From Neelides folsomi (Eukaryota; Arthropoda; Collembola; Neelipleona; Neelidae), in the NCBI GenBank assembly GCA_034687125.1, contig JAQGBZ010000268.1, positions 23,515 through 87,514 of the forward strand: a stretch of 64,000 bases of DNA, read 5' to 3'. The number at the start of each line of letters is the position of its first letter. Position 1 is the first letter of the stretch. Positions 47,375-59,659 of the stretch are shown piece after piece. The notes under the pieces were generated by a model that was not told the DNA's origin, did no database searches, and was given only the letters and a program-made list of their open reading frames with translations. The position numbers and the translations under genes were made by a program.

Positions 47375-50300
47375 TCAGTCGTCAAGCATAACAATGTCAG
47401 ACCCATCGGAATCTTCTCCGTCATCAGGCTCGCCTTCTTCCTCCTCCTCCTCTTCTTCTACTTCTTCGTCATCTCCTTCTTCTTCCTCCTCGTCAACCGA
47501 TTCATCGTCATCATTGTCAACTGTTACGCGAGAATCGTTTGGATCTTCTTCAGATACGGGATTTTCCACTTGACCTCCACCCGGTTGTTCCCGAGCACAA
47601 GTTATGGTTACAGCAGACAAAAATGCAGGAATCGAGCCTTGCTCGACGAGGAACTCTTGAATTTCAGTTTGAAAATTGTCAAGAATCGTAGTTTGAAGTA
47701 AAATCATATCACCGTTGTCAGCCGCCTGTAAATAATGATTAAATTCAATGTACAGAAAATTCGGGAAAATTATTTACAAAATGATAAATATGTTACAATG
47801 ATGAAAAGTATTTATAAAAATAATGTAAAGTAAAGGTAAGTCAAGTTAAAGTCAATCACTATTAAGATATTTTACCTGAAACACAAATTCTCCTTCCTCT
47901 GGTGGATAATAAATGGAATTGAGATGAATGACCGTATTTGGCTCCCTGTTGATGTTGATTCGGAACCCGAACAATTTGCACATAATATTAAAGAGAAATG
48001 TTTTTTCTTGAATTATCTCAGCATTAAGTTCCTCGTTTTTCAATTGAAGTGCATCCAATTCTTGTTGAGCTATAAAATTGTATACATCTTACACTAATAG
48101 CAGTCGTAAATATATTTATATGTATGTTATGTAGATAACCTGATAACTACATAAATTATATAATCATCATTGACAAACAGCAGACTACAAATAGAAATTT
48201 TTGACATGTTTAATATTATACCTGTTTGATCTTTGTTAGTAAATGCACTATCAAGTGTTGAAATTGTTGGCTTCCCTTGAAGCTCCTCTTTCATTTTCTC
48301 ATTTTCAGCTACCAAGTCCTTTACTCGATCTTCAAGAGATTTAAGTGAAGGATTCTTCCCGAAAGAAATCACTCGAAGGGTTTCATCTGTATTTTCTGTC
48401 GTGCTCCTCTCACATTTCAATTCTTCATTCAATCTTTCATTCAGCTGTTTCAAGTCCTTCAATCTAAAAATTTATGATTAAATTTATTATAAATTTATTA
48501 TAATATTTTATGTAAATTTATAAAAATTTAAATTTATTTTGTATCCCATTCGAAAATTTAACAATTATTATTTTTTATTTAACAATTATATATAAAACTT
48601 ACTCTATAACAAGAGATGAAATTTTTGATTGGTGTTCTTTGCAATCTGAGCATTCCTTGTTTGCCTCTTCTTCAGATATCAAAACTTCATATTCTTTGAT
48701 CGTTTCTTCTAACTGAGCAATCCGTTTTTGTAGTGGTTCTGTAATTAATCCCGTGTACTCGGCTTCATAAGACTCTTTAAGTGACTGGAGTCCATCACGG
48801 TCCTACAAGTTAAAAAGTTATTATTAGTCAAGTTTATTAAAATTTAGTAATTAATACATTTAATTAAGTTAAAGCTTGCGGATACTAATATGGATAAAGT
48901 AAAAGCTATTCATCTTTACTTTTGTAATGAGTAGCAATCTCTTTGTAAGTTTTTTCAAATTGAGAGATGTCTTTTCTTTGCCTTGGATAAGTTCTTTTAT
49001 TTGAGTTTTATTAAAGTCAGCTTCATTTACCATCGTCTTGATTGACTTGTCCTTCCGCTGCAACCTTAAAGTTAAAATGGGAAAGTTATTATTCATGAAT
49101 TCCTAATATTATAATTGGGTTTAAATATTTCATATTATATTAAACGTTAGTGTAAAAATATCAGTACTAACGATGAATGAAGATTTGTATTTTCGTGTTT
49201 GAGTTCAATGAGTAAGTTTTGAGTTTTCCGAAGAAAAGCTTGAAAATGAGCCGGAGTTGTGTTGGAAGGATCAACTCCTTTCGCAACTTCTTCCCAAGAC
49301 TTCAAGACGTCCTTTACTTCATCTCTTTCCATTTCATAAAATCTCATCTTTTTCATTTCTGCATTCAACCATTCAACTTTTCTCAGTAGAGAGGAAACTT
49401 CAGTTTCAAGAACGTGTTCTCTGTTAATGCTGGTTCTATATATTTAATAACAATAAAGTTAATAAACCAAATATGTATTTAATAATGGTAACACTGTACA
49501 TCTAATAAATTTAATACGTGACATTTTATAAAATTACATAGTTTCTTTACTAACTTGAGTGCATTGTTCGCTTCAGCCAATGATGAGATCTGGGAGTGTA
49601 GTTTTTTAATTTCAATTTGTTGCGATACAAATCGATTTTCAAGATTTTTAATGGAAGACTCTTTAGCCGCGTTCCCTTCATTGGTTGCTTGTTGTTGATC
49701 GGAATAATTATTGGCTTTCTCTTCAGCTACTTCAAGGAGTTTTTTAGTTTCATCAAGTTGAGTTTTGAGAGCATTCAATTGCTCTTCTTGCATCTGTGTA
49801 TCAATGATCCACTTTTCAGCTCCGTGTTTAGTCTCTTCCACTTTTTCATTCAACCTTCGTTCTTTGTCTTTCCATTCCATGCATTCCTGTAAAATATGAA
49901 AACATTTAAAAATAACTTTATCACTATCTTAATAGTTTTTTACACGTCGTGTAAATTGAATTTTAATTAATGCGAAAACTCACTGCTTGATATTTGTATA
50001 AAAGCTCAAAATTTTCAATTTGAAGCTTTCGGAGCTTCGATTCCATGTTTGTAGCTTTTTTTACTGCGTCATCTTTTTTTTTTGAAAGAGATTCGCCTCT
50101 TTCGCCGTCTCGTTCGTCATATTTTTTCTTTTGATCTTCTAAAACTCGAATCTATAATATGAGAAAAATTAATTGTTGAATGATTTTTTATAAAGAATTT
50201 TAACATTATTTGTAAGTTCGCATTAATACAGGGTGGGCCATAAGTTGCTTTCTTTTTTAAATAAACGATCGTAGAAATAAACAATCGTAGAAAGAACTTA

Positions 50301-50800
50301 TCGTAAGTTATTATTTACTATTTTACCTTTTCATTCAAAAATCTGTTTTCGGATTTTAGTTGAGTATCTTCTTTTTCATAGCCTATGAGTCTCTCGACAT
50401 ATTTATTCTTGGCTTCTTCAAGAAGGCTTTCAAGTTTACTAACTTTTGTTTTGCTTTCAATAAGTTCAGACTTCATCAGCCTCATATCGCGTTCCATTTC
50501 AACTAGAATTAAATATCATAAATTAATTTTTAGGTTTTTACTCTTTTAAAGTGAATATTATAAAATTAAGCATTTTTGATAAAAAATAAGTTAAATATTA
50601 ATAATTTTACCTTCAGATTCTCCAGTAGAAAACCTTTTCCTCTTTCGAGGACTGAAGCTTGAAGAAGGGGAAAGTTCGAAAAAAGAATCATTTTGCAAAA
50701 AACTATCGTCATATTTAATTGCTCTCGATTCAGGTGAAACTCTCCAGGATTGATTTTCTCTCGCTGACAAAAACTTACTTATTGGAGTGTCTTTATCCAT
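47375..50800 (-). CDS. MAD1L1: Mad1 spindle assembly checkpoint protein
   Basis: Kinetochore coiled-coil protein that recruits Mad2 and seeds its closed conformation. Ten exons join in frame: 50611-50800, 50327-50502, 49984-50151, 49555-49886, 49172-49435, 48920-49064, 48603-48802, 48222-48463, 47876-48069 and 47375-47725, giving 753 residues. After a short basic N-terminus (SPRKRKRFS) the protein is almost continuous coiled coil to about residue 510. A Mad2-interaction motif, RVISFGKNP (about 522-530), matches the human K-V-L-H-M-S-L-N-P pattern at nearly the same position. The C-terminal globular (RWD-like) domain is recognisable: LFGFRININREPNTVIHLNS, then EGEFVFQ, then QGSIPAFLSAVTI, as in the human C-terminus. 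Unlike human Mad1, which ends there, this protein adds a strongly acidic tail of some 60-70 residues (runs of E and D). The ATG at 50800 is followed by an ordinary N-terminus. Confidence 0.93.
50229..50320. repeat. Partial mariner-MITE-like sequence in a Mad1 intron
   Basis: Contains TACAGGGTGGGCCATAAGTT, whose TACAGGGTG start resembles the left end of the element at 56519. Repeated words AAACGATCGTAGAAA and AAACAATCGTAGAAA follow. No matching right terminus was found inside the small intron, so this is a fragment or a chance resemblance. Confidence 0.3.
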
Positions 50801-52321
50801 TATGTTATATGTTTAACCGTTAACACAATGCGAAGTTAATTGTTCTCTGACATTTTTATTGAATTTTAGTTTCAAAATCAAAGATTCAAAAACTAAAGTC
50901 CCAAATGTGAGAATGCGAAATATCTAACCCAAAACAGAGGAGGAACTCGGATCGGAGGAAGAAAACTGTTGTGAATACAATGCAGCAAATGCAAAATGCA
51001 AATTGAATGAAAGTCTCTGAAAGAAATTGAAATATTTGTGAATGAGTTTTACGCAAGTTATAACTATCTGCTCAGTTTGAGAATATCATATAACCCCTAA
51101 AATCCATGTATAGGAAATGGGAAAAGATGAGAATCTTTAAAGTATTTTTATATGCATGTAGCACTGCCACCACTAACTATTTAGCATTAACACTAACACT
51201 GTAATCATAATACCGACATTATTTCTATAATTTATACTTATACAAGTCAAGTGAAAATTTTGAATAGTTAGAAGACTGACTAAAATTTAATATTTAAGAT
51301 AAAAGATAAAATCAGCCGTAATTTATTTATATGAAGATAAAAGAGCGGTATATGTATAACTATACGCACGGCACAGTTGATATTCCGATTTTTGATGCCA
51401 ATGAACTTGATGATTACATAATATCTTTTAACATTGATGAGTATGCATAATATGTGTTGAAAACATTTTTTATATTATATATTATTATTTGCAATCAAAA
51501 ATCTTGTAAGCAAAATAAATCGCATTAAATACACGCAGGCATTTGCGTAGTTAAAGAAGCTTGTGATTTAAACCAAATTCTTGCTATTAGTCATAAAAGG
51601 GAAAATGCAATGTGTTTTTAATATAATATAGAATTTAATGATGTTCAGCAAACTACGTAAAACGACAATGCACGATATTCAATACCGACTCTTTCGTTAG
51701 AAATGAGATATAAAACGACATACTTTATAATAATTAAGTCAATTAAAGTTTAGATTTCGTGTATTTTAAGGAAAATTCCCACAGTGTTATATACTCTGTA
51801 CACTTATTTGCTCTCATCGAAATTAAATAATCATTTCTATTTATGGTCTTGAATAACCACTTTTAGTAAAGAAGAGCAAGTTCTCAGAATCTTGAGTTGG
51901 GCTTCAACCGTCAGCAAGGAAGCAAGTTGAGAAATAGTTGAAGGGATTATTGTTCAAGCTCCATGCTCCATAGCCGCTTGTGTTGAAAAAATTCCGGTAG
52001 CAAATAGATAATATTTTATCATTTCCAAGTTGTTGACTTAAAAAAGGAAAATAAAGTAAAAACTACATTCTTAAAAAAGTGTTGATAGTAATATCATATC
52101 CATATCCTTCCATTGACCATTCCAATCCAAGTTTTCTAAAACGAAAGGAAAGAGTCGGAGGTCGAAGCAGGAAACCTTATCGCAGCTCACACATACACAC
52201 CCACCAAATATCCGAAAGGATAATCTCCACTTGACAAATAAGAGCTTCTACTCATTTTTAACAATTCCTTCTTAAAAGGCCCATTTTTACTTTTATAGGG
52301 AAGTCTTCTATTAAAAGCACA
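50801..52321. other. Intergenic between Mad1 and acid lipase genes
   Basis: About 1.5 kb between divergent genes. No coding exon is supported. A GC-richer patch at about 51870-52000 and the stretch 52130-52320 probably belong to the promoter and 5' UTR of the lipase. No repeat family was recognised. Confidence 0.5.
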
Positions 52322-54446
52322 ATGGCAGTAAGGTTCATTTTTCGAGCATTAAAAATAATAGTTGTTGGCCTTTGCTTAAGTTCCAATTTACTAGTGACCG
52401 GTGCGATTTTGACCAAATCCTCTTCTATGTTTATCCTCACTGATTCAATCGAGGAGCAGGACGAGGAAGCAATGGAACATGAAGTGAATAATTTATTAAC
52501 GTTTGGGAATATTGATGTCCCTGATATTAAACTTGATCCGGATACTTATTTAACCGCTGTAAGTTTGTTTTTTATAACAATAAATTACATTTAACCTTGT
52601 GTTGTCGGTGGATTAATTTTTATTTTAATATAATTTTATTAATGTTGGTATTTAGCATTAGAATAATTGTTGATAATTGATAAATTTCTTGCATGCAGGA
52701 AGCATGATTTATTTAAGTTTTTAAGCTTTTAAACAAATGTAAAAACATTTTCACCATAAACGATTTTTTCCCAGCCTGAATTAATTGTGAAATACGGATT
52801 CCCCTGTGAAAGTCATTCTGTAACCACAGAAGATGGATACATTCTAACTCTTCACAGGATCCCTCATGGAAAGAAAGAAGATGCGAGTGGGAAAAAACGA
52901 CGCGTTGTTTTTATTCAACATGGTCTCACGAGCTCTTCAGTAGATTGGTTAATGAATGATGAGCAAAAAGTGCTACGTAAGAAAAATAATTGACTTCAAA
53001 TATAAAATATCATTGTTAACAATGTTGTGAATGATGATTAATATGTTGTTTGTAGCTTATATGCTGGCCGAAGCTGGTTATGATGTCTGGATTGGAAACG
53101 CGAGAGGAAATTCATATTCTAAACTTCACAAGAATTTATCAATCAAGAGCAATGAATACTGGAACTTTAGGTTAATAATTTTTAATCAATGTCTGTTTTA
53201 CATACAAAATCTATAATTGATGAATTAGTGAATATTAAAAAAGTCAATCTTACAGCTTTAATGAAATGGGCAAATACGACATTCCTGCTGTTATCAACTT
53301 TATCCTTTACAAAACTGGTCAACCCAGCCTTTATTACATTGGACATAGGTAGTAAACATTGTCAATTAATCATTATTTAAAATCATGGTTTATGAAGGAG
53401 TTTTATTATTTTATTTTGAATGATTAAATTTTTTAGTATGGGGACTACCATGTATTTTGTGGCAATGTCAAAAAATCCTGATTTGGCAAATAAGGTTAAA
53501 TTTTTTGCTGGACTTGGACCTGCCGTTTATCTCTCACATATGAAAAGCCCAGCAATATATCTGAGCAAATTCTCCAACATGGAAGAGGTTTCTTTCTGAT
53601 TTTTTTTTTACTTTAAACTAGATTTATTTAGAAAAGTAATAGCAATATTTTTGAATAATTTCTTGTTTTGGTTTGATAAATGATTTCTTTCGCGCTTGTA
53701 TTATAGTATCTCTTCAACTTGCTCGGTCATGGCGAATTTTTTCCGGATCCTTTGAACCAACTCATGAAAAAATATGATCCTAGAATTTGTGATAACACAG
53801 TAGACCCGTATGAATTTTGTGAAAATTTTATATTTTTGATTGCTGGATATGATTGGCCACAGTTGAATAAGGTATTTTTGTTTAATATTTATGTAATATG
53901 TATATTGTTGAATATCCTAAAAGATTCTAATTTGATTGTCTGTTAGACACGTTTACCAGTGATTTTGGGTCATACACCTGACACAACGTCTTCGAAATGT
54001 TTAATCCACTATTTCCAATTTATGAAAAGCGGAGAGTTCCGAGAATATGATTATGGGAAAAAATCCAATATGGATATTTATGGCCAAATTGATCCTCCAA
54101 ATTATGATTTGTCGAAAAATACAGTTCCTTCGGCATTATTTTGGGGACAAAATGATATAATTTGTGATCCTGAGGTATATGCTCTAATATATTATGCTCT
54201 TATTAATTTTATTTGCCCAATGAAATACTATAATTAAATTATAAAATTAATTTTCTTGGAAAAGTTTTAATCAACTTTTTATTTATACCCAAACAGGACG
54301 TTGAAATACTGGCTTCAAAACTGCCAAATCTTATCGGAAGCTTTCCTGTCAATTATACTCGCTTTAATCATTTAGATTTCATATTTGCAAAAGATGCCGA
54401 TAAATTAGTTTATGAACCACTTATTAAGTTAATGAATTCGTATTGA
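52322..54446 (+). CDS. Acid lipase (AB-hydrolase, lysosomal acid lipase/gastric lipase family)
   Basis: Secreted or lysosomal lipase that hydrolyses triacylglycerols or cholesteryl esters. Eight exons join in frame: 52322-52558, 52775-52976, 53056-53170, 53256-53348, 53437-53587, 53707-53871, 53947-54174 and 54297-54446, giving 446 residues. An N-terminal hydrophobic segment ([19 protein letters not shown]) serves as signal peptide. The abhydro-lipase opening is [20 protein letters not shown], followed by [15 protein letters not shown] with the oxyanion loop and [16 protein letters not shown]. The nucleophile Ser lies in YIGHSMGT at about residue 216, where the codon for Ser is itself split by an intron. 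The catalytic Asp is probably in [14 protein letters not shown] and the His in [13 protein letters not shown]. All three members of the triad are therefore present. AATAAA follows at 54582. Confidence 0.95.
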
Positions 54447-55018
54447 ATTATCCCACCTCCACTATTTTTTGTTAATCATTAGCTTCAATTGTACGTTATA
54501 TACCTAGTTAAAATAGAAGTTTTAATTTTCTGAAACTACTTAAATTTGTATTATGACTGTTTTAATCTGTTAATTCAATGAAATAAAGTAACTTGGATAA
54601 AGAATCCATTGATGTTGATTTAAAATTACTTCTTATAAAAAACTTCTTATCAAATTCTCATTTGTTTTGAGACCAAATCTATTCAGATTTTACTTTAAAA
54701 TGCATTAAAACTGTCAAAACCACGTTCTTAAATTTTTATTTAATTTTTCTCATAATCACTCTTCGACAATAAATCTAAATACATACATAAAGGATATTAC
54801 GCCCATGCCATATTTAAATAGGTGAACAATATTTGATCGTTTTATTCACATTTATGAATTTATGATTTAATATTAACATTTAATAGGTTTACTGTTTCAC
54901 GTGCAAATAAAAAAATAATATCATTAATAAAAAAGGAGTAGATAACAATATGTATTTTTGTAGATTAAATTTTGTAGTTTATTTTCTGCATTTGACTTAA
55001 TTTCATTAAATGGTTATT
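54447..55018. other. Convergent spacer
   Basis: About 570 bp of AT-rich DNA between the lipase 3' end and candidate 3' exons of the bestrophin gene. It contains the lipase poly(A) signal at 54582. No other feature was seen. Confidence 0.55.
54582..54587 (+). promoter_or_regulatory. Poly(A) signal AATAAA for acid lipase
   Basis: Canonical AATAAA about 135 nt after the lipase stop codon, in the sequence GAAATAAAGTAAC. Confidence 0.5.
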
Positions 55019-55786
55019 TCATTCATCATTGGAAACTTTGGAGGAATCCTGGCTACATCTAAGTTTTTCCTTTGTTTTTCCAGATAGTAAAGCTTTCTCA
55101 AAGTCTGGTAAAATTGGAAAATATTAAAATGATTTTTACAAGTTTTAACCATTAAATTATCAACATACCATGAATAACAAGTTCATCGTCAAAGTCAAAT
55201 AAATTAGACATTTCCGCATATTTAGCCAGACGTCTTGTATTTCAATTTTGAAAAATTATACAATATTCGTGGCATATATTTTAATTTTTAAGGTCAGAGT
55301 GTTGAAGCAAACCTTTTTATTCATCCAATATGAAGGAACGTTATCATTTTCTTCCTTTGGAGAATAATGATTCTCTTTCAAGTAAACTAATTCTGAATCA
55401 TCTTCATTCTATCCCAAATATACTTCCATTAGTCATAATGTCATAAACAATATTGAGAATGTTAATAATTTTTTATACTAATCGTTAGTTTTCTTCATCT
55501 TTAAATATTTATATTACCTCAAACGCTGAGAAAAACCTGAAATGTCTTAGTGGCTTGCTGTCTAAAAATAAAGAGTTTATTGGAATAAATATTTAATACC
55601 AATAACAATTTTAATTTTACAATTATCCATTTAAAATTTTAAAAGAAATTGAATTGAATTATGATGAAGTTTACCTGGCGTTTTCTTTAACTCGTTTATG
55701 TCATAAGAAACATCCTCTTTAAAATGTGGAAAAATGTCACTTTCGGAGTAATCCACTGAATTTTCATTTTCGAATGACTTTGGTTC
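55019..55786 (-). CDS. Candidate 3' exons of bestrophin (cytosolic tail)
   Basis: Several short open segments bounded by good splice sites lie just 3' of the main bestrophin frame: 55675-55786 (EPKSFENENSVDYSESDIF), about 55518-55562 (DSKPLRHFRFFSAFE), about 55312-55411 (NEDDSELVYLKENHYSPKE), about 55175-55231 (LAKYAEMSNLFDFDDELVIH) and 55019-55108 (DFEKALLSGKTKEKLR, then stop). They are acidic and Ser-rich, like bestrophin tails. They would be reached if the upstream exon used the donor AAT|gtcgag near 55850 instead of its TGA. One junction, into the LAKYAEM exon, does not keep frame with the donor I can see. The tail is therefore tentative. Confidence 0.45.
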
Positions 55787-55838
55787 CTACAAAAGCAATT
55801 TAAAAATTAAGAATTAATCAATAAAAAATATAAAAAAT

Positions 55839-58835
55839 TCATTCCTCGACATTTCCCAGTAAGAAAGAATCTTGATTATAATTAAGCATATCGTCCGAAA
55901 AACGCAAACTCGAATTGAGCTCTTCTTCTTTATGAGAACTTTCATTTTCTTCCAAATTTTCGTTTTGTACATTTTGTTGGTTCACTTTAATTTCTTCATC
56001 TTGAGTGATATAATTTGTTGGATTTTTAGGAATGTATTGTTTACTTTCCTTTTTTTCAATGGGATGAGCCTTCTTTTTTTTACGATGTTTCTTTAAAGAT
56101 AAAACGTCATCGATCCGAGAAGAGAAAAGTGTTTTTGCTGCATCCGAATCTCTCTTTCTCCTTCTCATTATCTGCTTTTTCCCTTTCGATCCCCTTTCTT
56201 TGTCTTCCAGCATGTTTAAAAAAGTGGTGTCTGGAATGAGTGAGGGAAATCTCCAACTCAATTCATTCAAAAGAAGGCCCAAGACATAAGTCCGTCTAGC
56301 CAAAACCATCACTTCAAAATCCTCGTCCTCGTCTCCCCATGGATTAAGAAGAATTTGAGATATCTTGAAAAAGCTCACGTAAAAGAGCCACTGAAAAAAT
56401 AAATATTTTTTTTAATTAACCAAATATATGAAATATCAGATCTTCTAATATTTTTCTTTTGTACTACGTTTATGATAAAACATGCATACCTAATTACTAA
56501 AATATTTTATTAATAATACAGGGTGTATCTAAAGTCGATTCGTTTTGTTCAAAATCAATCATATCTTTTTTATTCATTAATCGATTTTTATTAAATTTGG
56601 CAGATATCTTCCTTATAATATATAATATCATATAAAAATGAAATTTAACTGATCAAATAAGCTAAATCTTGCCTTCGATACCAAGAAAACCTCCTTTCTT
56701 AGGTCCTTTCTGCGAGAAATCACACTTTCTCAAAGAAAAGTGACTGTCGTTTATTTAATGTTTAACCATTTCGGCTTATATTTGGCTACATAACATATTG
56801 ATAAATTACTCATCGAATGGCTATCTTTAAAGATTTCTATAATTGCTACCTCAGGTAGAAATTAAATGATTAAAAACGCATCGACTTTAGACTCACCCTG
56901 TATATAATATACTGTCCAAAAAGTCCATTCATCTATGTATATTGTATATGATAATTTTAAATTAGTTTATCTTTAAGACGCATTTAATAAAGTTAAAATG
57001 GATAATTATGATTTTGATTTAATTGAACAAAGAGTAATAATAAAGTTTTTATCATTAGAAGGATTAAGAGGGACAAACACTCAAATGAACGGACTTATTG
57101 GGAAGTATATTAAGTAAATCATATAATACTTACTTCTGGAAGATTTATTAATTAATGTATTTATAAGGTCCAAATAATTACCTCAAACATGAGCAAAATT
57201 GGGATATAAATATCAATTTTGTAATCTTTTGTAAATTGATGAGCCATGAGTTCAAAAGTGAAGTAAATGTGTAGGGCGAAGATTGCGACCTGAAGATGGA
57301 TGATTTTAAGCAAAATTTTAAGATTTAATAATAGGATATTCTTCACTATTCACATTATTTGAATTTGAACGCTAATATTAAAGATATATGATTGCATGAT
57401 GTTTTTTATAATACTTGGATAAAGCCCAATGGAACGCAAACCATATCATGGTCCAATATTCGCTTAAAGCTCCAAAAATAATCAAGCAGGGCTCTTCTTA
57501 CTAGATCAAGAGCTGTGTCGTCGATTATGTCATTCAAGTAAGATCTACATGTAACATTCGGTTTCTTTTAAAGTAATCATTCATACTCATTTAAGATACG
57601 ATGCACAATATGTTATTCATTACATTAGTTAAGATAAACAATTTAACATTTATTTTAAATGGTATTTACATATTGGTGATATGACTAGCCCAGTGAATAG
57701 GATACATGTATTTTTCTCTTATAAACTCTTCTTCAATTGTGTTTGAGAGAATGTTTTTCTCATTTTTTGAAATCAATCCTATAAAATGCACAATTCTCAT
57801 TTAAACATCTTAAAATTTACTTATGATATAATAAAGTTTAAATATTAATAGATTTACCCATATCTTCAAGCTGTTCCAATGTCTCGAATAATTCTTTCCC
57901 AATTGATGACACAAGTCCCAAAACCATAAAGTAACTCACCACTAGGTAGCGAATCAAAGTGATTCGTACAAGTCGACTGTTTTTATTCTATTAAATATTA
58001 AATCTTGAATTACAAGTCCAATAGGCCGCTGGGCGTATTGATATTTATAAATACCATCATAAAGTATGTTATATATAATAATAAACAACAATGCATATAA
58101 AGTTAGTTAGTCAATTGAACTTACGGAATTGTCAAAAGCGTGTGCAATAGCGCTTATGGCTTTGTCCGGAAATGGTACAAGTTTGGTGATTGTGACCCAT
58201 CTATTGTATGCGGCTGTTGCCACAAATCCCAAGAAATAATTGATTGGAATTTGAGCAACTGATTGCTTGGATCTTTTTGAATAGTACTCAAAATACCTGG
58301 AAATCAAAAGAACTATTTATATTAGATATTCTGAATTGATGCTTTTTTTTATAAAACTACAAATACCATATTTGCTTAAACTATTTTTAACGAGCAAGTA
58401 TTATGTATTTATTTCCAAAGTCATGTCATTACCATTCCACTGGATGTGTTGAAAAATTTGTTGGTTGATCTCGATCCGAAGTTGAGTAATATCTGAAGAC
58501 GACTGTCACTATTGCATATAAAATGGAGTAAACGATGAAGCTTTGCCAGATCTCGTTCAGCAAACTTCCTTGCCATCTTTAATTATCGCTCAATGACAGG
58601 TTCAAATTTTAGTGCCAATTTATTAAAACATGAATAAATCTCATTAAATTCAATAAATTGATTAATTATTTTAATATAGTAAATTGTACCTAAAATGAAT
58701 TCCTTTGAGTCTTCGCTCTGAATACGGATTACAGCTCAAAAAATGAATCTGTCAATAAAATCTCATTCAAACATTTGATGTTAGCATAAAAAATTAATAT
58801 TGGTTAGTTGAACAACTCACATAGCTTATAGTCAT
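55839..58835 (-). CDS. Bestrophin-family calcium-activated chloride channel
   Basis: Pentameric anion channel of the plasma or ER membrane, gated by Ca2+. Nine exons join in frame: 58821-58835, 58690-58715, 58433-58576, 58296-58125, 57987-57858, 57778-57670, 57544-57415, 57289-57182 and 56390-55839, giving 461 residues to the first stop. MTISY and HFRWQGSLLNEIWQSF are the bestrophin N-terminus. IPINYFLGFVATAAYNRWVT is membrane helix 2 with the NRW motif. DHDMVCVPLGFIQ matches the D-W-x-P-x-P-L-x-Y-T-Q segment. LLNPWGDEDEDFEVM is the Ca2+-clasp signature (usually INPFGEDDDDFE). The junction of exons 1 and 2 is ambiguous because the acceptor reads CAGAG; the alternative adds one or two residues. 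The last exon adds a Lys-rich (KKHRKKKKAH) then acidic tail. A MITE lies in the intron before the last exon. Confidence 0.92.
56519..56900. mobile_element. Mariner-type MITE in a bestrophin intron
   Basis: The left end is CAGGGTGTATCTAAAGTCGA followed by TTCGTTTT. The right end in reverse complement is CAGGGTGAGTCTAAAGTCGA followed by TGCGTTTT. Both ends are flanked by TA, the usual Tc1/mariner target duplication. It is 382 bp long and has no transposase frame. Confidence 0.85.
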
Positions 58836-59659
58836 CTTTAAAGCTGATAATCATAAATAGTCATTTACTAGAATGCCAATTTGTGCCAATGGATCGTAAC
58901 AAAATGGTCATTCAATATAAAATACTCACAAAAAGTTTATAAAATCTAATTAAACCAAAAGGTAATGGAAGGTATCCTATAGAGATTCCATACACTTTGA
59001 AGAAAAAGTTAACCTGTGTTTATTTTAGTAAACCGTTAATTAAATAATAAAGGTTATATTATACCGTATATATACATACTTATAAGGTACTGTATGGTAT
59101 ATACTATACATATAAGTATCCATGTAATAATACATGGAAATTCTACAACAATGTTAAGAATATGAAGGCAAAGGTTATGACTTTATTGTTAGTCTGTGGG
59201 AAAAGATGGTTTTAATTGATAAGAATGCGCTTTGTTACAATATTTTATATAAAACATTTTCATTAAAGAACGCATTACACCATACATTTTGCATACAACT
59301 ATATAGTGGGTATATGATATAATAATTGAGATGTGACTTGTGATATTTTTAATAAGAGAAACCGAAAACACCCTTCAAATAGAAATAGAACATAGCTAAG
59401 ATATTTTTCTAACTTTTCTCACAGTTGATGCCTATTTGCCTATGTATGATTTGTCTACATGTTTTATGCTATTGCCTACGTGTTAGTATGTAATATGCTT
59501 TGGCTCATTTTTGGAAATTGTTCTCACAGTTTCACTGAATGTCAGTTAGCTTTATTCTTTGAGTACCGAACAAGGGATTTAAAACAAGTGCGGTGGATTA
59601 TTAACATCAGACAACCTTTCAATGCTCACTCATTCGAAAGTTCATTTTGAGTTGTGAAA
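58836..59659. other. Divergent intergenic spacer
   Basis: About 820 bp between the bestrophin and acyltransferase start codons. It includes a low-complexity TATA/ATAC-rich patch at about 59060-59130 with local inverted symmetry. A short frame upstream of the acyltransferase (59459-59650) has no support as coding. Confidence 0.5.

Noticed and set aside
47289-47573. Ser-rich plus-strand open frame
   Set aside because: It is the antisense shadow of the acidic (Glu/Asp) tail of Mad1. Its start lies in the hairpin.
59459-59650. Plus-strand frame just upstream of the acyltransferase
   Set aside because: It ends 10 nt before the acyltransferase ATG and has no conserved features, so it is probably 5' UTR or promoter.
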